Source of the DNA: Crambe crambe
Taxonomy: Eukaryota > Porifera > Demospongiae > Poecilosclerida > Crambeidae
Assembly: GCA_963924555.1 (NCBI GenBank)
Contig: OZ004591.1
Span: 3,534,001-3,598,000, forward strand
Direction: 5' to 3'
DNA: 64,000 bases
Shown here piece after piece: positions 37,801 to 56,537 of the stretch; positions within the stretch are counted from its first letter, which is position 1; every line of letters begins with the position of its first letter. Under the pieces are notes generated by a model, which was not told the origin of the DNA, searched no databases, and saw nothing but the letters and a program-made list of their open reading frames with translations. Made by a program: the position numbers and the translations under genes.

Positions 37801-40800
37801 CTGGTTCTCCTTTATGGCTGTGAAAACTGGATCTTGAGTAGCCACGATGACAAGCTCCATCGCTTTTTATGCTCTCAGGTGGCCAAAGTACCACTCCAAC
37901 ACAGCAGTACATGTCGCTTTGGGTTTGAAATCGGTTTGGTGTAGGCTGTTGTCAGCGAAGCTTGGCTTCCTAAGGAGGAGAATGGTATGCAATGAGGGAA
38001 TTGGGGCTGAGATGATGTGTGTGATGGTAGATGAGGTAGAGTCACTATGCTTGGTCAAAGAGTGCAGAGAGCTGGAGGAGAGCTATGGCACGTGTTTCGA
38101 AAATGAGATATTGGAGGATGCAGAGCAAGTGAGCATGAGGGAGGTGCATGACACCCTGCGGACAATGGATAGGGAGAAGATGCTGGAGAGGTGTGGGGAG
38201 AAATCGGCACTTATTGCAGAGGTGGCAAAGGTGGGATAGAGTGATGGATCTAGGATCCTGGCAATTCAAGGGGCTAAAAAACCTCAGCAGGGCGTTAAGT
38301 TCTCATGGAAGGGGGAGTAAGCCGTGTCCATGGTGGGCTCGTTGATGGATCACCTGCTAGAAAGTCACAGGGACGAGCTGAAGTTGGAAGATAGCAGACA
38401 GGCGAGCACAATTGTGAACAATTTGAAGGCAGGAAATTTTTGAGCAAGTTTAATTGCATTTACGTGTAATTATTGTTGTTATTTTTATGCTCTATTTGGG
38501 CGATACATGACCATTGACCTTTGTGTCGATTGCGCGCGTGAGATAGGGGATCATATGCATGCATAGTTAGCCTATAGTTTGTCCACTTGCAGTTCCAGTT
38601 CAGTAAGTATCGAGTAAACGAGTCTTCATCACCATTAAACATCAGCAATCATGAGTGACATCATGACACCCTGCTGGATGTGTGTGTGTGTGTGTGTGTG
38701 TGAATTAACAACCAGGGCATAATAGCTACCTATATCATGGATCAGCATAATGTCATACTGATGTTTGATGTGGAAATGGTCATCAGCACTGTTAGAATCA
38801 CAACTGGACCTTGGAATGTGTCCTGAATGTGGATGTGATTGGATGCAATATTTGTGGTTGAATATCATGAATTTTGCATCATAAATATTCGATTCTTTGT
38901 TTGGAATAAGTATATGCTTGAATGTAGATGTGATTGGATGCTAACAACTCAAAAAATGCATGTAGCTAGTGTACACCTCTGAGTCACAGGAACCTATCAA
39001 CTTGTAAGTATAATACTAGACTGGAAGATCACTGGACTCTGAGTCTCACTATATAGAATGCCCATAGTATGGTCACTTACAACATCATGGTCCTGATTGA
39101 GAGTGTCTGCCATCCTCAACAGCAAGAAAACACAGTAATTCAGACTTAATTAAACTTTGCATCATACCTTAATAATTACTACTTCACCCTTTACCATACT
39201 GTTTTGTAAACAATGACATGTCATACTGACCTCCACATAGGGGGGGAGACTCCCCTTTCTTCCCAGGTCTTGAAGTTTTGGGCTCTTGGGTCCACCACTA
39301 GCTCTTCGTTTCAAATCTTGTCGACAAACATTGGCATCAAGACTAGACTGAATATCTGCACTGTTGTCTTCTGCTTAAAGAAATGAATATAGGAATTTAT
39401 CAGTGTTGTAAACCATTGATAACACTGGGTGCCATTAATATGCACTTGATATGGACGCTCAAAATTAGCTACAATACAACACTGTGCACTTAAGGAACAG
39501 GTCATACCCAATGTACTTTTTAGTCATAGCTATGTTAACTTACTCACTCCAATAACACACTTACCACTGTCTGAATCGGGATCACTCTCATCACTCTCAT
39601 CACCTTCAATTCTGATTGTTGGACCACTGTCCTTAGAATTAGGAACACAGTTCTCTTCAATAGTGCCAAGTGAGTGAATGATATTGAGAATATCGTGTGA
39701 CACAGATCCACCCTCTTTATCAGCAGATTTAGTACCATTAGTCTTATCGAACAATGTGGGAAGTTCTTCGTTATCAGACAGCTGATTAGTTGTTACACTG
39801 GCCTTCTTCTCATCCCCAACATTTTGCTGAGCCTGAGGGATCATGCTTTGATTAGCTACTGGACTGTTTGGACTAAAGACTTCATCAGAGATGTAGTCTT
39901 CTTCTTTGGGGACATCCAGTGACCCTTTCTTTTTGTTAATAGGCTTTCGACTGAAACTTGTGGTCTTTATTTTATCATTACTTCCCTTTTCTACACCTTG
40001 CTTTGATGGTGAATCTTTATTCTTGCCTTTTCGCTTACCTAGTGGTGAACGTAGCTTCCAAATAGACCTACTCTGTTTTGCATCTGAACTACCATTATGT
40101 TTGCCTTTCTTTTTTGTAGATTTTGGTGATTTTCCCCCTTCCTTTTCATTTAACTTACTTTCTAGTGTCTTGGAAGGGCTAGCAAAGGGACTAGTTTCTG
40201 CAGAAGAAGAACTTGATGCTTCTTCAATTCTGTATCGTTTGGCTTTGTCATCTATCTCTTCATACACATTTTCACGTACAGGTCTTGAACTCTGATGAGT
40301 TGGACTTTCTAAACTAAGTTTACTTGGGTCCATTTTATTCTTTATTGTTTCATCATCACTTTGTATACCATAATATTCCCCTTCATTATTAGAGATTTCT
40401 TCATCATCAGTTTTACTAGCTTGCATTAGTGCAGTTTGTGGGAGGGACTTGCGGTGTTGCGCTTTGGATTCTTTTTCAGTCAGTTCAGTCCAAATTTTTA
40501 TTCTCATTTGGACACTCATTCCTGGCAAAACTGGAGAAGCACCTGTATGGATTGAAGAAGACTCTAATTTTTGGTTAGCATTCTTTTGTGGTGGAGAATT
40601 TTTATGGCTTAGCTCTGATGTGTTCAAATCTGTTTTAGATTTTTTATCAAGTTGAAAGAAAGGATTCGATTCAATTTTACTCTTACGAAGACTGCCATCA
40701 TTCATAGTGGAATGTCTCGGAGAAGATTTTGGACTGTTGTTTTTCCATGGAGTTATAGATGAAGATACCATTTCCTTATAAGCAGCTGATCGTTCTGAAA

Positions 40801-41107
40801 CTGGAATAAGCTTGTCAGTACAAATTATGCCATGCATTTCCTTACGTCCCAAGCTTCTTATTTTCCCTCTCATTCGATCTCTTTCATCATCACTTTCTTC
40901 TTCACTGCTGTAATGGTGTAATTGTGCTCCAACACTTCGTCCAAGACTCTTTGTAGCCATGATGCCACCTTTTTGTTGTCTATAAGCACTGTTGTGAGTG
41001 TCATTTTCAGTATGAGTTACAGAACCTTGGTCAGGACTAGACTCATCATATGTCTGTAAATGGCCATCCTTTTTATTTGTACCAGGTGAATTTTTTTTTG
41101 AAGACAT
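31502..41107 (-). CDS. SH3-DH-PH RhoGEF of the Asef/collybistin family, 13 exons, predicted 1095 aa
   Basis: Known family role: guanine-nucleotide exchange on Cdc42/Rac; ARHGEF4 and SPATA13 are APC-regulated, ARHGEF9 is synaptic. Exons: 41107-39565, 39370-39231, 34732-34544, 34488-34285, 34228-34070, 33892-33713, 33633-33556, 33506-33411, 32741-32580, 32378-32253, 32197-32116, 32055-31897, 31671-31502; every junction keeps frame. Residues 1-561 form a Ser/Lys-rich, apparently disordered region. SH3 (about 572-620) reads [10 protein letters not shown], with [22 protein letters not shown] (about 705-905) has [51 protein letters not shown] (about 925-1035) has [13 protein letters not shown]. The join from 39231 to 34732 over a 4.5-kb intron containing a LINE is inferred from phase alone; the N-terminal exons could be a separate gene. 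No N-terminal paralogue was identified, so I give no single symbol. Confidence 0.82.
34759..34802. repeat. CA microsatellite beside the SH3 exon
   Basis: About 20 CA units in the intron just upstream (on the minus strand) of the exon encoding the SH3 domain, about 27 bases from its acceptor. Confidence 0.92.
35409..35561. mobile_element. 153-bp MITE with perfect 36-bp terminal inverted repeats
   Basis: The 36 bases at 35409-35444 (TGTGACAGTCGAGGGTAGAA, then ATCAAACTTTATTCAC) are the exact reverse complement of 35526-35561. The 81-base interior is AT-rich with an A10 run. Perfect arms imply recent insertion or recent gene conversion. A target-site duplication is not obvious. It lies in the long RhoGEF intron. 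Confidence 0.88.
36071..38400 (+). mobile_element. Degenerate non-LTR retrotransposon (LINE) in the RhoGEF intron
   Basis: The plus-strand frame 36071-37264 shows the end of an apurinic-type endonuclease ([18 protein letters not shown]), a basic linker and reverse-transcriptase motifs ([28 protein letters not shown]). After a frame change at about 37260 the next motif is [14 protein letters not shown], then a remnant with AHADD near 37470. Later fragments ([20 protein letters not shown], about 37800) match the region after the palm. It is 5-prime truncated, has several frameshifts, appears to lack part of the fingers region and carries a long G-tract. Composition is more GC-rich than its surroundings. 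Inserted antisense to the host gene. Clade not determined; CR1/Jockey-like order is likely. Confidence 0.85.
37554..37598. repeat. G homopolymer inside the LINE relic
   Basis: About 26 consecutive G, then AGGGGAGGGGGG. It is hard to sequence and prone to G-quadruplex formation and indel errors, so the local reading frame is unreliable. Confidence 0.9.
38681..38702. repeat. TG microsatellite
   Basis: About ten TG units downstream of the LINE relic, still within the proposed RhoGEF intron. Confidence 0.85.
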
Positions 41108-42875
41108 GGATGATATCCAAATCCTATATAATTAAATATCATATAGATTACACCATTGCTGTTACTACTCTCAGCTAGCTGGATATGCTATGTAAATTGC
41201 ATCCCTTGAGGAAGGACTGAGCACCAGGCTGAAACGTCAGATGTGATAAGATTTTTTAAAACTAGTATCTAGAGAAGTTTTACATAGATTACACCATGCA
41301 CCCAATAGCAAACCATCTACTGATTCCACCAGAAGAGATTGCAGCTACCTCTATCATACTTCAATGCCAGAATCCATTGTTAAAGGGAAGTCAGGCAAGA
41401 AGAGCACATGCTGATGGGTGCTCAAAGAAGCATTATCATACGTTTTAACTTGGTTATAATACTCATCAATATTTAATATGGACTGGTTTTAGGTAATGAC
41501 CCCTGACAGTAAAAGCTTGTCAACACGACTCCACATACCCTAAATTATAATCACAGAAATCAGGATCAGCAAGAATAGAGCAGGGACTTATCTACTAGCT
41601 TGTCATATCCTTTTATCTACCTTTATGGTCTATAAAGTATATAAATTACCAAATCAAAATAGTTTACAAAAATTATGCAGTCATGAACATAAACTTGATT
41701 TTCCAGGTACTGATATATGAACATATCACAATAGCTGCTTTAAAATGTAGATGACAGAGGGTAAAAAAATTCAAATAGAATCCTTACGAGGATAGAGCAT
41801 GAAAGCTGTTACATTTTTGACGTACCAGCTTAATTCTTTTTACACTATTATTAGTCAGACAACTCTCATGTACATGTCCTTATTATACAGTGCTTTCACT
41901 TTCTTGGGTTAGAAAATGTTTAAGTAATACATAAAATCATGGATGTTTTGTTGACAGGTATTGAATACTTATCAACAAAACATCCATGACTTCACTGACT
42001 ATAGTTCTGTTGATGATGATTATTATACTTGTTGGACAATAGTATTAAACCTTGTCAACTATAAAAACAATTTTATAGTTGACATGCCAACAGAGTATAC
42101 AGTGTCATGATTAATGAGTGAGTATCATTAAAACTGGACCAATAGAATACTACTAGATTTGTCAACATCAATCAATATAATAGCTAATAAAGGAAACCTT
42201 CAAACCTTATCAGGAACAGCATTTAATGGTTTCTCTATTAGACAACAAGTATGAAAAGGGAAGGAGGTGGGTAACTATGAAATCCCAATATGGTAATAGT
42301 ACTGAATTCCACATTATAATCACTACAGTATACAAATCTATGTGGCAGTGAGCCAAGGGCATTATAATATGCTTTTTGAGTGCACAGTTTTTCTACAATG
42401 TGTTAAGTAAATATTACATTACTATTCTTATAGTGGTAACTGCTCACATGTGTTATGCTGGTTATCAGGTTCATTGTCAAGGTAAACTGATATTGCAATT
42501 CCCAAAATGCAGCATTTCATAATTATTATTATTCTCTCCTTCAAACATGAGGCAAGAGGCTGATTACTATTGAAAAAAAATTATGCAGCAAATATGGAAA
42601 AGGCTAAGTTGTAATAGTAGCTGGCTACGAGCTGCAGAATATCACTACAGGAATCTTTAAATCCTCTCGTGTATGCTATCAATTATAGGTAACAGCTAAA
42701 CTCTACTGCTAGTAGCTATCAAATATAAGCTAGCGAGCTATGTACTACAGCTAGCTCGACTAGGTTAATTACCGTGCCTTGTGTAATGGAACCTTGACGT
42801 AACGGGCAAGAGATATCAACACCACACACAAACTCAGCGGTCTACTCAGCTTGTAAAGACCTCTCAGATTTCGAG
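41108..42875. other. Intergenic spacer with two perfect hairpins
   Basis: About 1.8 kb between the RhoGEF start and the GC-rich patch, with no protein-coding signal. It holds a hairpin at 41938-41988 (17-bp perfect stem, CATGGATGTTTTGTTGA, 17-base loop) and another at 42053-42084 (14-bp perfect stem, TGTCAACTATAAAA, loop ACAA). Confidence 0.7.
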
Positions 42876-42976
42876 TGTATCTCGCGGGCGCGAGAGGGTC
42901 TTCCCCTCACGTTCCGGGGGCGTAGCCGTTCGCGATCGCGCGTCCGCGATCCGGTGGGGGACCGGGAGGGGAGGTT
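42870..42976. other. GC- and CpG-rich patch
   Basis: Roughly 100 bases (from TCTCGCGGGCGCGAGAGGGT to GGGGGACCGGGAGGGGAGG) with about 70 percent GC and many CpG, in a neighbourhood of about 35 percent GC. It includes CGCGATCGCGCGTCCGCG. It lies 45 bases past the CRNKL1 stop. Candidates are a CpG-island-like regulatory element, a foreign insert or an assembly artefact. Confidence 0.7.
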
Positions 42977-43019
42977 ACATATACATGTAATTAGCTATTT
43001 ATGGATAATATTCTGTTAT

Positions 43020-45132
43020 TCAGTCCTCTTCACTCCCTGTGGAACTTTCATCATCACTATCAACATCGAGTGCTTGTGTTTGTTTCCACATGCGAGCCAT
43101 TTGCAGCAACTTGAGATTGGGAGCAGCAGTTGTGTCATCTGGGAATATATAATCCCAGTACTCTTCCCATCCTGCATCAGAGCCATCTTCACGAAAAACC
43201 TTTCTTTTCTTCTTTACTCTTCGTGGCATCTTCTTCTGGACCTTTCCAAGAGAACTTTCATCACCATTCTCCTTCTCAAAATCTCGCCATGCTTCCAAAA
43301 ACATAGCCCTCTCTTCATTACTTTCAGCATTTGCAAGACACTGACTACCTCTTTCATAGATATCACGAGCATTGACAATTCCATCTTCAGTTTTCAAAGA
43401 AGCTTCAAACTTAGCAAAACTGAACCACACCTTTACATGCTGGGTCCTTTCTAGCAATCGCTCATACAATCCACGGACATTATCATGCTCTTCTTGCTCA
43501 ATTTCAAAGTCGATGTAAGCTTTCCACAAAAGTTCAGGCATATCTATCACAGGTTGATTAATTGCAAGCTCAAAAATTGCACGAGCTCTATCAAAGTCAC
43601 CTAAAATTGCTTCCAGCTCTGCATACTTGATCCATGTGTTGCAATTAGATGTATTGAATTCCAAAAACTTCTCGTATAGCTTGCGGCAGCGATCAAATTC
43701 TCTTATTTGCAGCTCAAGTTCAATGTATCCTTTGAAAAGCTTTGGCTTCGGACACTTACCAATAGCTGTTCCTAGGGCTTTTCGAGCAGTAGAAAGATCC
43801 TTCTGCCTGACTTCAAAATGGGCATACATGATCCAAACCTTGGCAAAAGTGAATTCATTATGTGGTATAATATCGAGGCATGCGTTATATACCTGCCTTG
43901 TACGATCCATATCTTTAGCAACCAATTCTTCATAAAGAGCATAGTATATCCACAGATATATATACCTTCGCCAGAATCTCTTTTCAGTAGAAGGTGGTAC
44001 ATTTGCTATTGCACGCTCATAGACTTCCCGAATCATTTCCTGTGATCCTTCAGCTTCCATTAACCTGATGTAATCAAACCATGCATCATAATTCAGAGGG
44101 TTGGCTTTAATTTCTTCCTCATATTGAAATTTCCTTTTATTTATAATCACATCCTCAATACCAGCACGATCACCGTATTTCTTCTCAAACTGTGTATATG
44201 CTTTGAATAACTCTTGTGCCTGCTGCTTTGAAATGTGTTCAAGTGCATACTTGAAAATAGTTCTGGCCCTTTCATACTCACGACATCCTTCCTCGAATTT
44301 TGCAAATGCGATATACAACTTCTCGTCCATATGCTCTTCACCAAAGAATTCAGTGGCCCTCTCATATACATTCCTAGCATTAGCAAGATAGCCATTTTGC
44401 TCTTCAAATTTAGCATAGCGAATCCAGTTCCTCACTTCAGGATGAACCTGGACAAATCGCTCATAGATATGACGGGCAAGATTCACCTCTGTATATCGAA
44501 GCTCCATCTTAATATATGATAACCACGCCTGCTCCTCAGGCTCCCATTCCATCCATCTTTCAAATACCTGAATATAAAGAATAACTTACAGTATATGCTA
44601 ACACAAGAATACATTTTTTTGTTACCTGTCTTGCTCGAGGGACATTACCAAGCATTTCCTCCATGTATGTATATTTATACCAAAATTGGTTAGCACGAGG
44701 TAGGATGGTCACTGCACGGTCCCATATATTACGAGCATGATTGATCTGCTTATGTTTCATCTCCATTTCAGCATACTTCAACCAGATTGGAATGTTCCTG
44801 TGATCTACATCTATGGCTCGCTCATACACTGATCGGGCACGGTCAAATTCCTGCTGACTTTCCTCCCATCGTGCATATTTGATCCAATTGGTCATAAGTG
44901 TGCGATTCTTACGTATGTTATCTTCAAACTCTTTTCTCTTTCTCAGTTGAAGGTCAGCCAATTCACCTGGGTCAGTGATTTTCTGTCTTGGAGGGGGTGC
45001 AACTTTTTCCATTTTAGTGGCAGCTGCCTCCTGAAGTAATTGCTCTGCTGTGATTTGGATTTCAGCTGGCATTTTATTCTTGACTCGTGCTACTTTAGGC
45101 ATTTTAGCCTTCTTTGCTGGTGGAGGATCCAT
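43020..45132 (-). CDS. CRNKL1: Crooked-neck-like splicing factor, 684 aa, two exons
   Basis: Known role: CRNKL1/Clf1/Syf3 is a scaffold of the NineTeen-associated part of the catalytic spliceosome, in the nucleus. Exon 1 (45132-44626) encodes 169 aa starting MDPPPAKKAKMPKV; exon 2 (44567-43020) encodes the rest, with a 58-base intron in phase 0 that restores ARQ-VFERWMEWEPEEQAW, conserved in this family. Nearly the whole protein is HAT half-TPR repeats, each with the spaced W...Y..FE...RAR.IYERA pattern (for example RTLMTNWIKYARWEESQQEF; WIRYAKFEEQNGYLANARNV; LYEKFLEFNTSNCNTWIKYA). The C-terminal acidic stretch ends DVDSDDESSTGSEED. Length agrees with the roughly 690-aa form of animal CRNKL1. 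The start was chosen as the first ATG of the exon, with a lysine-rich N-terminus as in homologues. Confidence 0.95.
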
Positions 45133-45431
45133 GTTAATACCTAGATAAAAACAAATAAGTACAATAGCATTAATTAAGTGTTATCCTTACCAGTATTTCT
45201 TAGTATAGTCTATGGTATGCGAGGATGACAGCACTCTAATTCAAGCCCACCGCAACTCTTGATAAAGCACACTATTGTTAATGGTAATCTGGCGGATGGG
45301 ATGGGAAATCCAAGATCATCAAAAGCTGCAGGGCTCCAGCTAAGGCAGCCTGCCGTAGCTGAGTCAGCAGAACAGCAGAGACTCAACGTTCACTGACAAA
45401 CCTATTTGGATCATTAATGGCCTCTCTGGGT

Positions 45432-46052
45432 TTGTCACAAAAAATTTGGTCCGGCCAAAATTGGTCCACCCGGACTATTATTTTCAGTCCGGTCGGACTA
45501 TTTTTATCGATAAAAATGGTCCTTCACTGATAAAAGTGGTCCGTCAATGGTAGCTACTGGTGGTGTGGATTTTGTAACTCCAAGGCTAGGGTTGTACGGC
45601 CAAAGGGCTTGGCTAGGGCTAGGGCTAGGGCTAGGGCTAGGGCTAGAGTTGTCATGTGACCACAGCTAGGGGTACGGAGGTTGTTTTCACACGGTATTGT
45701 GACCACACCTAGGTGTATGGAGTTACTGGTGTGCATTTCGTAACTCCAAGGCTAGTGTTGTATGGTCAAAGGGCTTGGCTAGGGCTAGGGCTAGGGGAAG
45801 GGCTAGCCACCAGTACACCACTTCCAGTATATAGATACACGTACAGTACACTACATAGACTTCTAACGTGGGCCGGACCAAATTTCGCATGGGGGGACCA
45901 ATTTCATCGCAAGTTTTTGTCCGGGCGGACTGCTTTTATTGCGAGAAATGGTCCGCCGGACCATTTTTCACGGAGGACCATTTTTCACGTGACAGGTTCA
46001 TGCAATACACGTGCAGTCAGACTTGGAGTCCGATGTAGAAGTGAGTCTAGAT
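45432..46052. mobile_element. Foldback element with GGTCC subterminal repeats and GGGCTA arrays
   Basis: The left edge (TTTGTCACAAAAAATTTGGTCC) and right edge (GGACCATTTTTCACGTGACA) are rough inverted copies. Inside both ends, GGTCC or GGTCCG recurs four or more times next to short A or T runs, in opposite orientation at the two ends. The interior holds two related blocks containing (GGGCTA)n arrays, at 45606-45645 (about 6 units) and 45775-45795 (about 3 units), each preceded by GGTTGTACGGCCAAAGGGCTT-like sequence. No coding capacity. Element status is inferred. Confidence 0.55.
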
Positions 46053-46526
46053 TATTTGGCTATTTCACAGGTTGACATCTGAAGAAACCACCCAGTGAAC
46101 CGACACAGAGTCTCTGTACTCTGATCTTGAATGGAGACCACTTGCTACTAGATGGGCTTATCACAGATCTGTGTCTGCTGCAGAATTTTGACCAGTTATC
46201 TCCGATTTCCTGCTCAGTCTTCACCTCACCCATGCCCCTCTGCTCGCCTTATGAATTCAATTGCCTTGTACCCAGGACTAACTACCTTTCTTTGCAAGTA
46301 TGATACCTCACGATTGTTGAGTTGAACTCTTCAATGTGTTGTATGTCTTTATCTTTTATAGTGTTTACTTATGCTAGTTGGCTAGCATACATAATCATTA
46401 TTGGGCTCTTGGATCATTCATGGTGCTTTCCAAATGTTCCAGCTACAAGCCCTTAAATGCTGTGTTGAAAAATTAAGTTTAGCTGGGGTGATGTTTGATA
46501 AAGGAAGTGGAAGCTAATGCAATTGT

Positions 46527-47215
46527 TAGTAGGGACATGCAAATTATGCTGGCATAGTTTTGGGCATAATGGGTTGAACCTTAATGCCAGCACAATGCTG
46601 GCATAATAGGGGATTTTTACTTCCAGGGGTTAGCAGATATGGAGGTATTGATGTTGACTCTTGAGTTCCTTTGTATAAACTGCTGAATTAGAGTAGCCAC
46701 CTACGTAATTGGTGGTGGTAACAAAAAAACAAAAAACAAAAACGAGCCAGAGCCACCTCATTTATAGTGGTACAGCCATAGCTACCATCTGGAGGGTCTG
46801 GGGAATCCCCTCCAGTAAGTTCAATATCAATTTCAATCTGGTATGATCCAGGCAATGCCATGTACTAACTTATAAGTCAATATTATTATAATTGCATACA
46901 GACACATACACACACACTCTGAATGGTGGTATGGCCATGGGTGTACCAGCCGTAGCAGTGCCTCTGGCCGTGTTATTACAACTGTCTTTTGCTGCTGTTT
47001 TCTTTACTAAATGTTCCAGCAAGCTAACTTGCTGCTGATAAAATTATGATGGATGACTAAAAGAGATATGCTACAATAAACCATCACTTATTAATTTTCT
47101 TACCAATTTTTGAAGCATAATAGGCATGTTTGTTGAGCATAATAGGGCAGGGATTCTGGCATTGGAGCATAGCATAATAGGGAAGGAAAAAAAGCATAAT
47201 TTGCATGTCTCTAAT
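46527..47215. mobile_element. Nonautonomous DNA transposon, copy 1
   Basis: Ends are inverted: GGGACATGCAAATTATGCT at the left and AGCATAATTTGCATGTCTC at the right. The motif GCATAATAGG or a close variant is repeated near both ends in opposite orientation (46555-46610 and 47115-47185). The interior has poly-A and CA tracts and no transposase. A diverged copy in the opposite orientation is at 48551-49170. Confidence 0.8.
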
Positions 47216-47437
47216 AGCAATCCAGATGTCTCTCCACACTGGAGTCTGATGTTAGTAATTACAGAAAAAATCCAGATGTTGAAAACACACATCCTCACTT
47301 TGCTGGCACAACACTTGTTCATGTTCTTGAAAATGAAATAAGTACTTTGATCCTACCAGGACCTTTATGCTGTGGTCTATCACTTGTATAACATTGCAAG
47401 ATCCCAATATTATTATGAAACGTAGGTAGACTATGCT

Positions 47438-47550
47438 GGATATCACAAGTATGTGGTGTAGGGAGACCATCTGGAGCTGATTGGGTGCTGGACATCATGG
47501 TTATGTGGTGTAGGGAGACCACCTAGAGCTGATTGGGTAATGTACACTAC
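47438..47550. repeat. 52-base tandem duplication
   Basis: ATGTGGTGTAGGGAGACCA with the following GAGCTGATTGGGT recurs at 47451 and 47503, a two-copy tandem repeat with a few differences. The surrounding 47.3-48.5 kb contains nothing else I can name. Confidence 0.75.
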
Positions 47551-48550
47551 ACTACAGGATCCACACAGCCAAGTATCCACTAGTCCACAGGTAGACAGCA
47601 GTCTCTTTCTCTCTTTTCCCTTTGTCAATGAGAAGCCTTGTTACTGTATTATATACATTTCCTGCTGTACTTGCTTACACATACAGTTCCTCTAGAGGTT
47701 TGAAATAGACCTTATTTATCATGTTGACCTCTCTAATTTTGTTGGCTGATCTAAATTCTGGCCAGGAGTTTGTAAACTGAAATCCTATGTACACTTGAAT
47801 GTTTGCATTAGGATGATGCATATTTATTTGCAACAGGTCATAGTCCTTTATAATTAACCCACATGATGCTATCATAATATACATTTAAATAGTAAGTGGA
47901 ACATCACTTCAGTTTCAATATCAGGATCATCCATCACTACATCATGGTCTCGTTAAAATAAGCTGCACTCCCACACCAACCTAAACATGGGGTAGATGCC
48001 AGAAATGACTAAGTGGATACATTCAAGCAACTTATAGAATTCTCTGGATGTGCATGTCTTGTATCCAGACAATCCAGGGACCCCGTTGTGGTGGGTTGGT
48101 TGGTGCTGACCACTGCCAATTAGTGTGGGCACATCCCTATTGAATCAAGTGGCTAATCCAAAAGTGTAAAAAATGACCAGAAATGAGCGTTGTGGGTGTG
48201 GGGTGAGCCTGCATGCTCAATATATAAAATGTATATACAGTTTAAGATTACTAAATTTAGCTAGTCAAAGTTGCTTGAAATACAATATTTTCTTGGGATG
48301 CCTAGCGCCTACCATGATCACTATTATTTTTATTTTTAACGTTTTAGGTATAGAATCCACAGCATAAGAGACAGTCCATGAATTATTTAAAGAGTAGTCT
48401 ATGCTTGTAATTTGATTGCACGGCATTATATTGACATGTACATTCTATGGTTATATACTTATGAAAGATATTACTAATTAGCACTCTTCTTACTAAATAG
48501 TGTGCATGGGTAAGCTCAGAAATTGGATAGTGGCGATACAATTACAAGTA

Positions 48551-49170
48551 GAGACAGGCAAATTATGCTTTTTTTTCTTCCCTATTATGCTATGCTCCAA
48601 CCCCTTCCCTATTATGCTCAACAAACATGTCTATTATGCTTTAAAAATTGGTAAGTAAATTAGTAAATGATGGTTTATTGTAGCATAATTGCAGCCTCTT
48701 AGTCGTCCATCATAGCTAGTTAGCTGGAACATTTAGTAAAGAAAACAGCAGAAGAAGACAGTTGTAATAACATGGCCAGAGGTCTGGTATGGCCATGGCC
48801 GTACCACCATTCAGAGTGTGTATGTGTGTGTACATATGCATATAATAATAATAATGACTTATAAGTTAGTACATAGCATTGCCTGGATCATACCTGATTG
48901 AATAATGTTGAACTTGCTGGAGGGAATTCCCCAGACCCTCCAGATGGTAGCTATGGCTGTACCACTATAAATGGGCTCTGAATAATAGTTGTTTTTTTTT
49001 TGTTACCACCACCAATTACGTAGGTGGCTACTCTAATTCAGCAGTTTATACAAAGGAACTCAAGAGTCGACATCAATACCTCCATATCTGCCAACCCCTG
49101 GAAGTAAAAATCCCCTATTATATTTTAAGGTTCAACCCATTATGCCCAAAACTATGCTAGCATAATACTG
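48551..49170. mobile_element. Nonautonomous DNA transposon, copy 2 (inverted)
   Basis: Reverse-complement relative of 46527-47215 over nearly its whole length, including GGTGGCTACTCTAATTCAGC, CTCCAGATGGTAGCTATGGC and the GCATAATAGG-type repeats. Its right end has changed (TACTGTCCATGCGC instead of the standard terminus), so this copy is probably immobile. Confidence 0.8.
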
Positions 49171-49461
49171 TCCATGCGCAAAATCGCTAAGCGAAGCGAA
49201 AAAATGTCCTCGACAGTGCTTATTATGATGAGTACAGTGCCGGTGTAACTCTTTAAGTATTTCCTACTCCAGGCCAAGTTCAAGTAAGGTAAGATAGCTG
49301 TCGATATCACTGTACAGTATGTAACCAACGAGCATGCGCGTGGTGTTAATTGCAAAAAAATATATATTATTATGCGCGATATGCTTCTCGCGGGCCGACC
49401 TTTTACCGACAACTAGTTCTAATTAAAGCTCCCCTTTCTTTATAAAGCGCACCTAACGAGG

Positions 49462-56223
<6,762 letters not shown>

Positions 56224-56537
56224 CACAAATGGTTTATACATGAAATGTACCCTAACAGTAGCATGGTGATAACCACCACTTGACATGTGGGGAAGGCAGA
56301 ACATGTTTTTCACCTTACTATAAAACTTCAAAAAAAAAATATCAATGTATATTTCCTTAGTCTGGCATAGCCACCCCTCATGCAATAAGACCAAAGGGTC
56401 TGGTGATTCCAGCATGCTGGAGTTCTTGTGGAATTCAATTATGTTGTGCATGTGTGTATTCCGTTTTTACTATATACACCAGACTAATTTCCTTTCATAG
56501 GAATAAAATATATAAAATTAATATATTCTAGCCATGT

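Noticed and set aside
39906..40655. Hydrophobic plus-strand frames
   Set aside because: Antisense of the Ser/Lys-rich N-terminal exon of the RhoGEF.
45554..45736. Leu-Ala repeat peptide frame
   Set aside because: Translation of the GGGCTA array.
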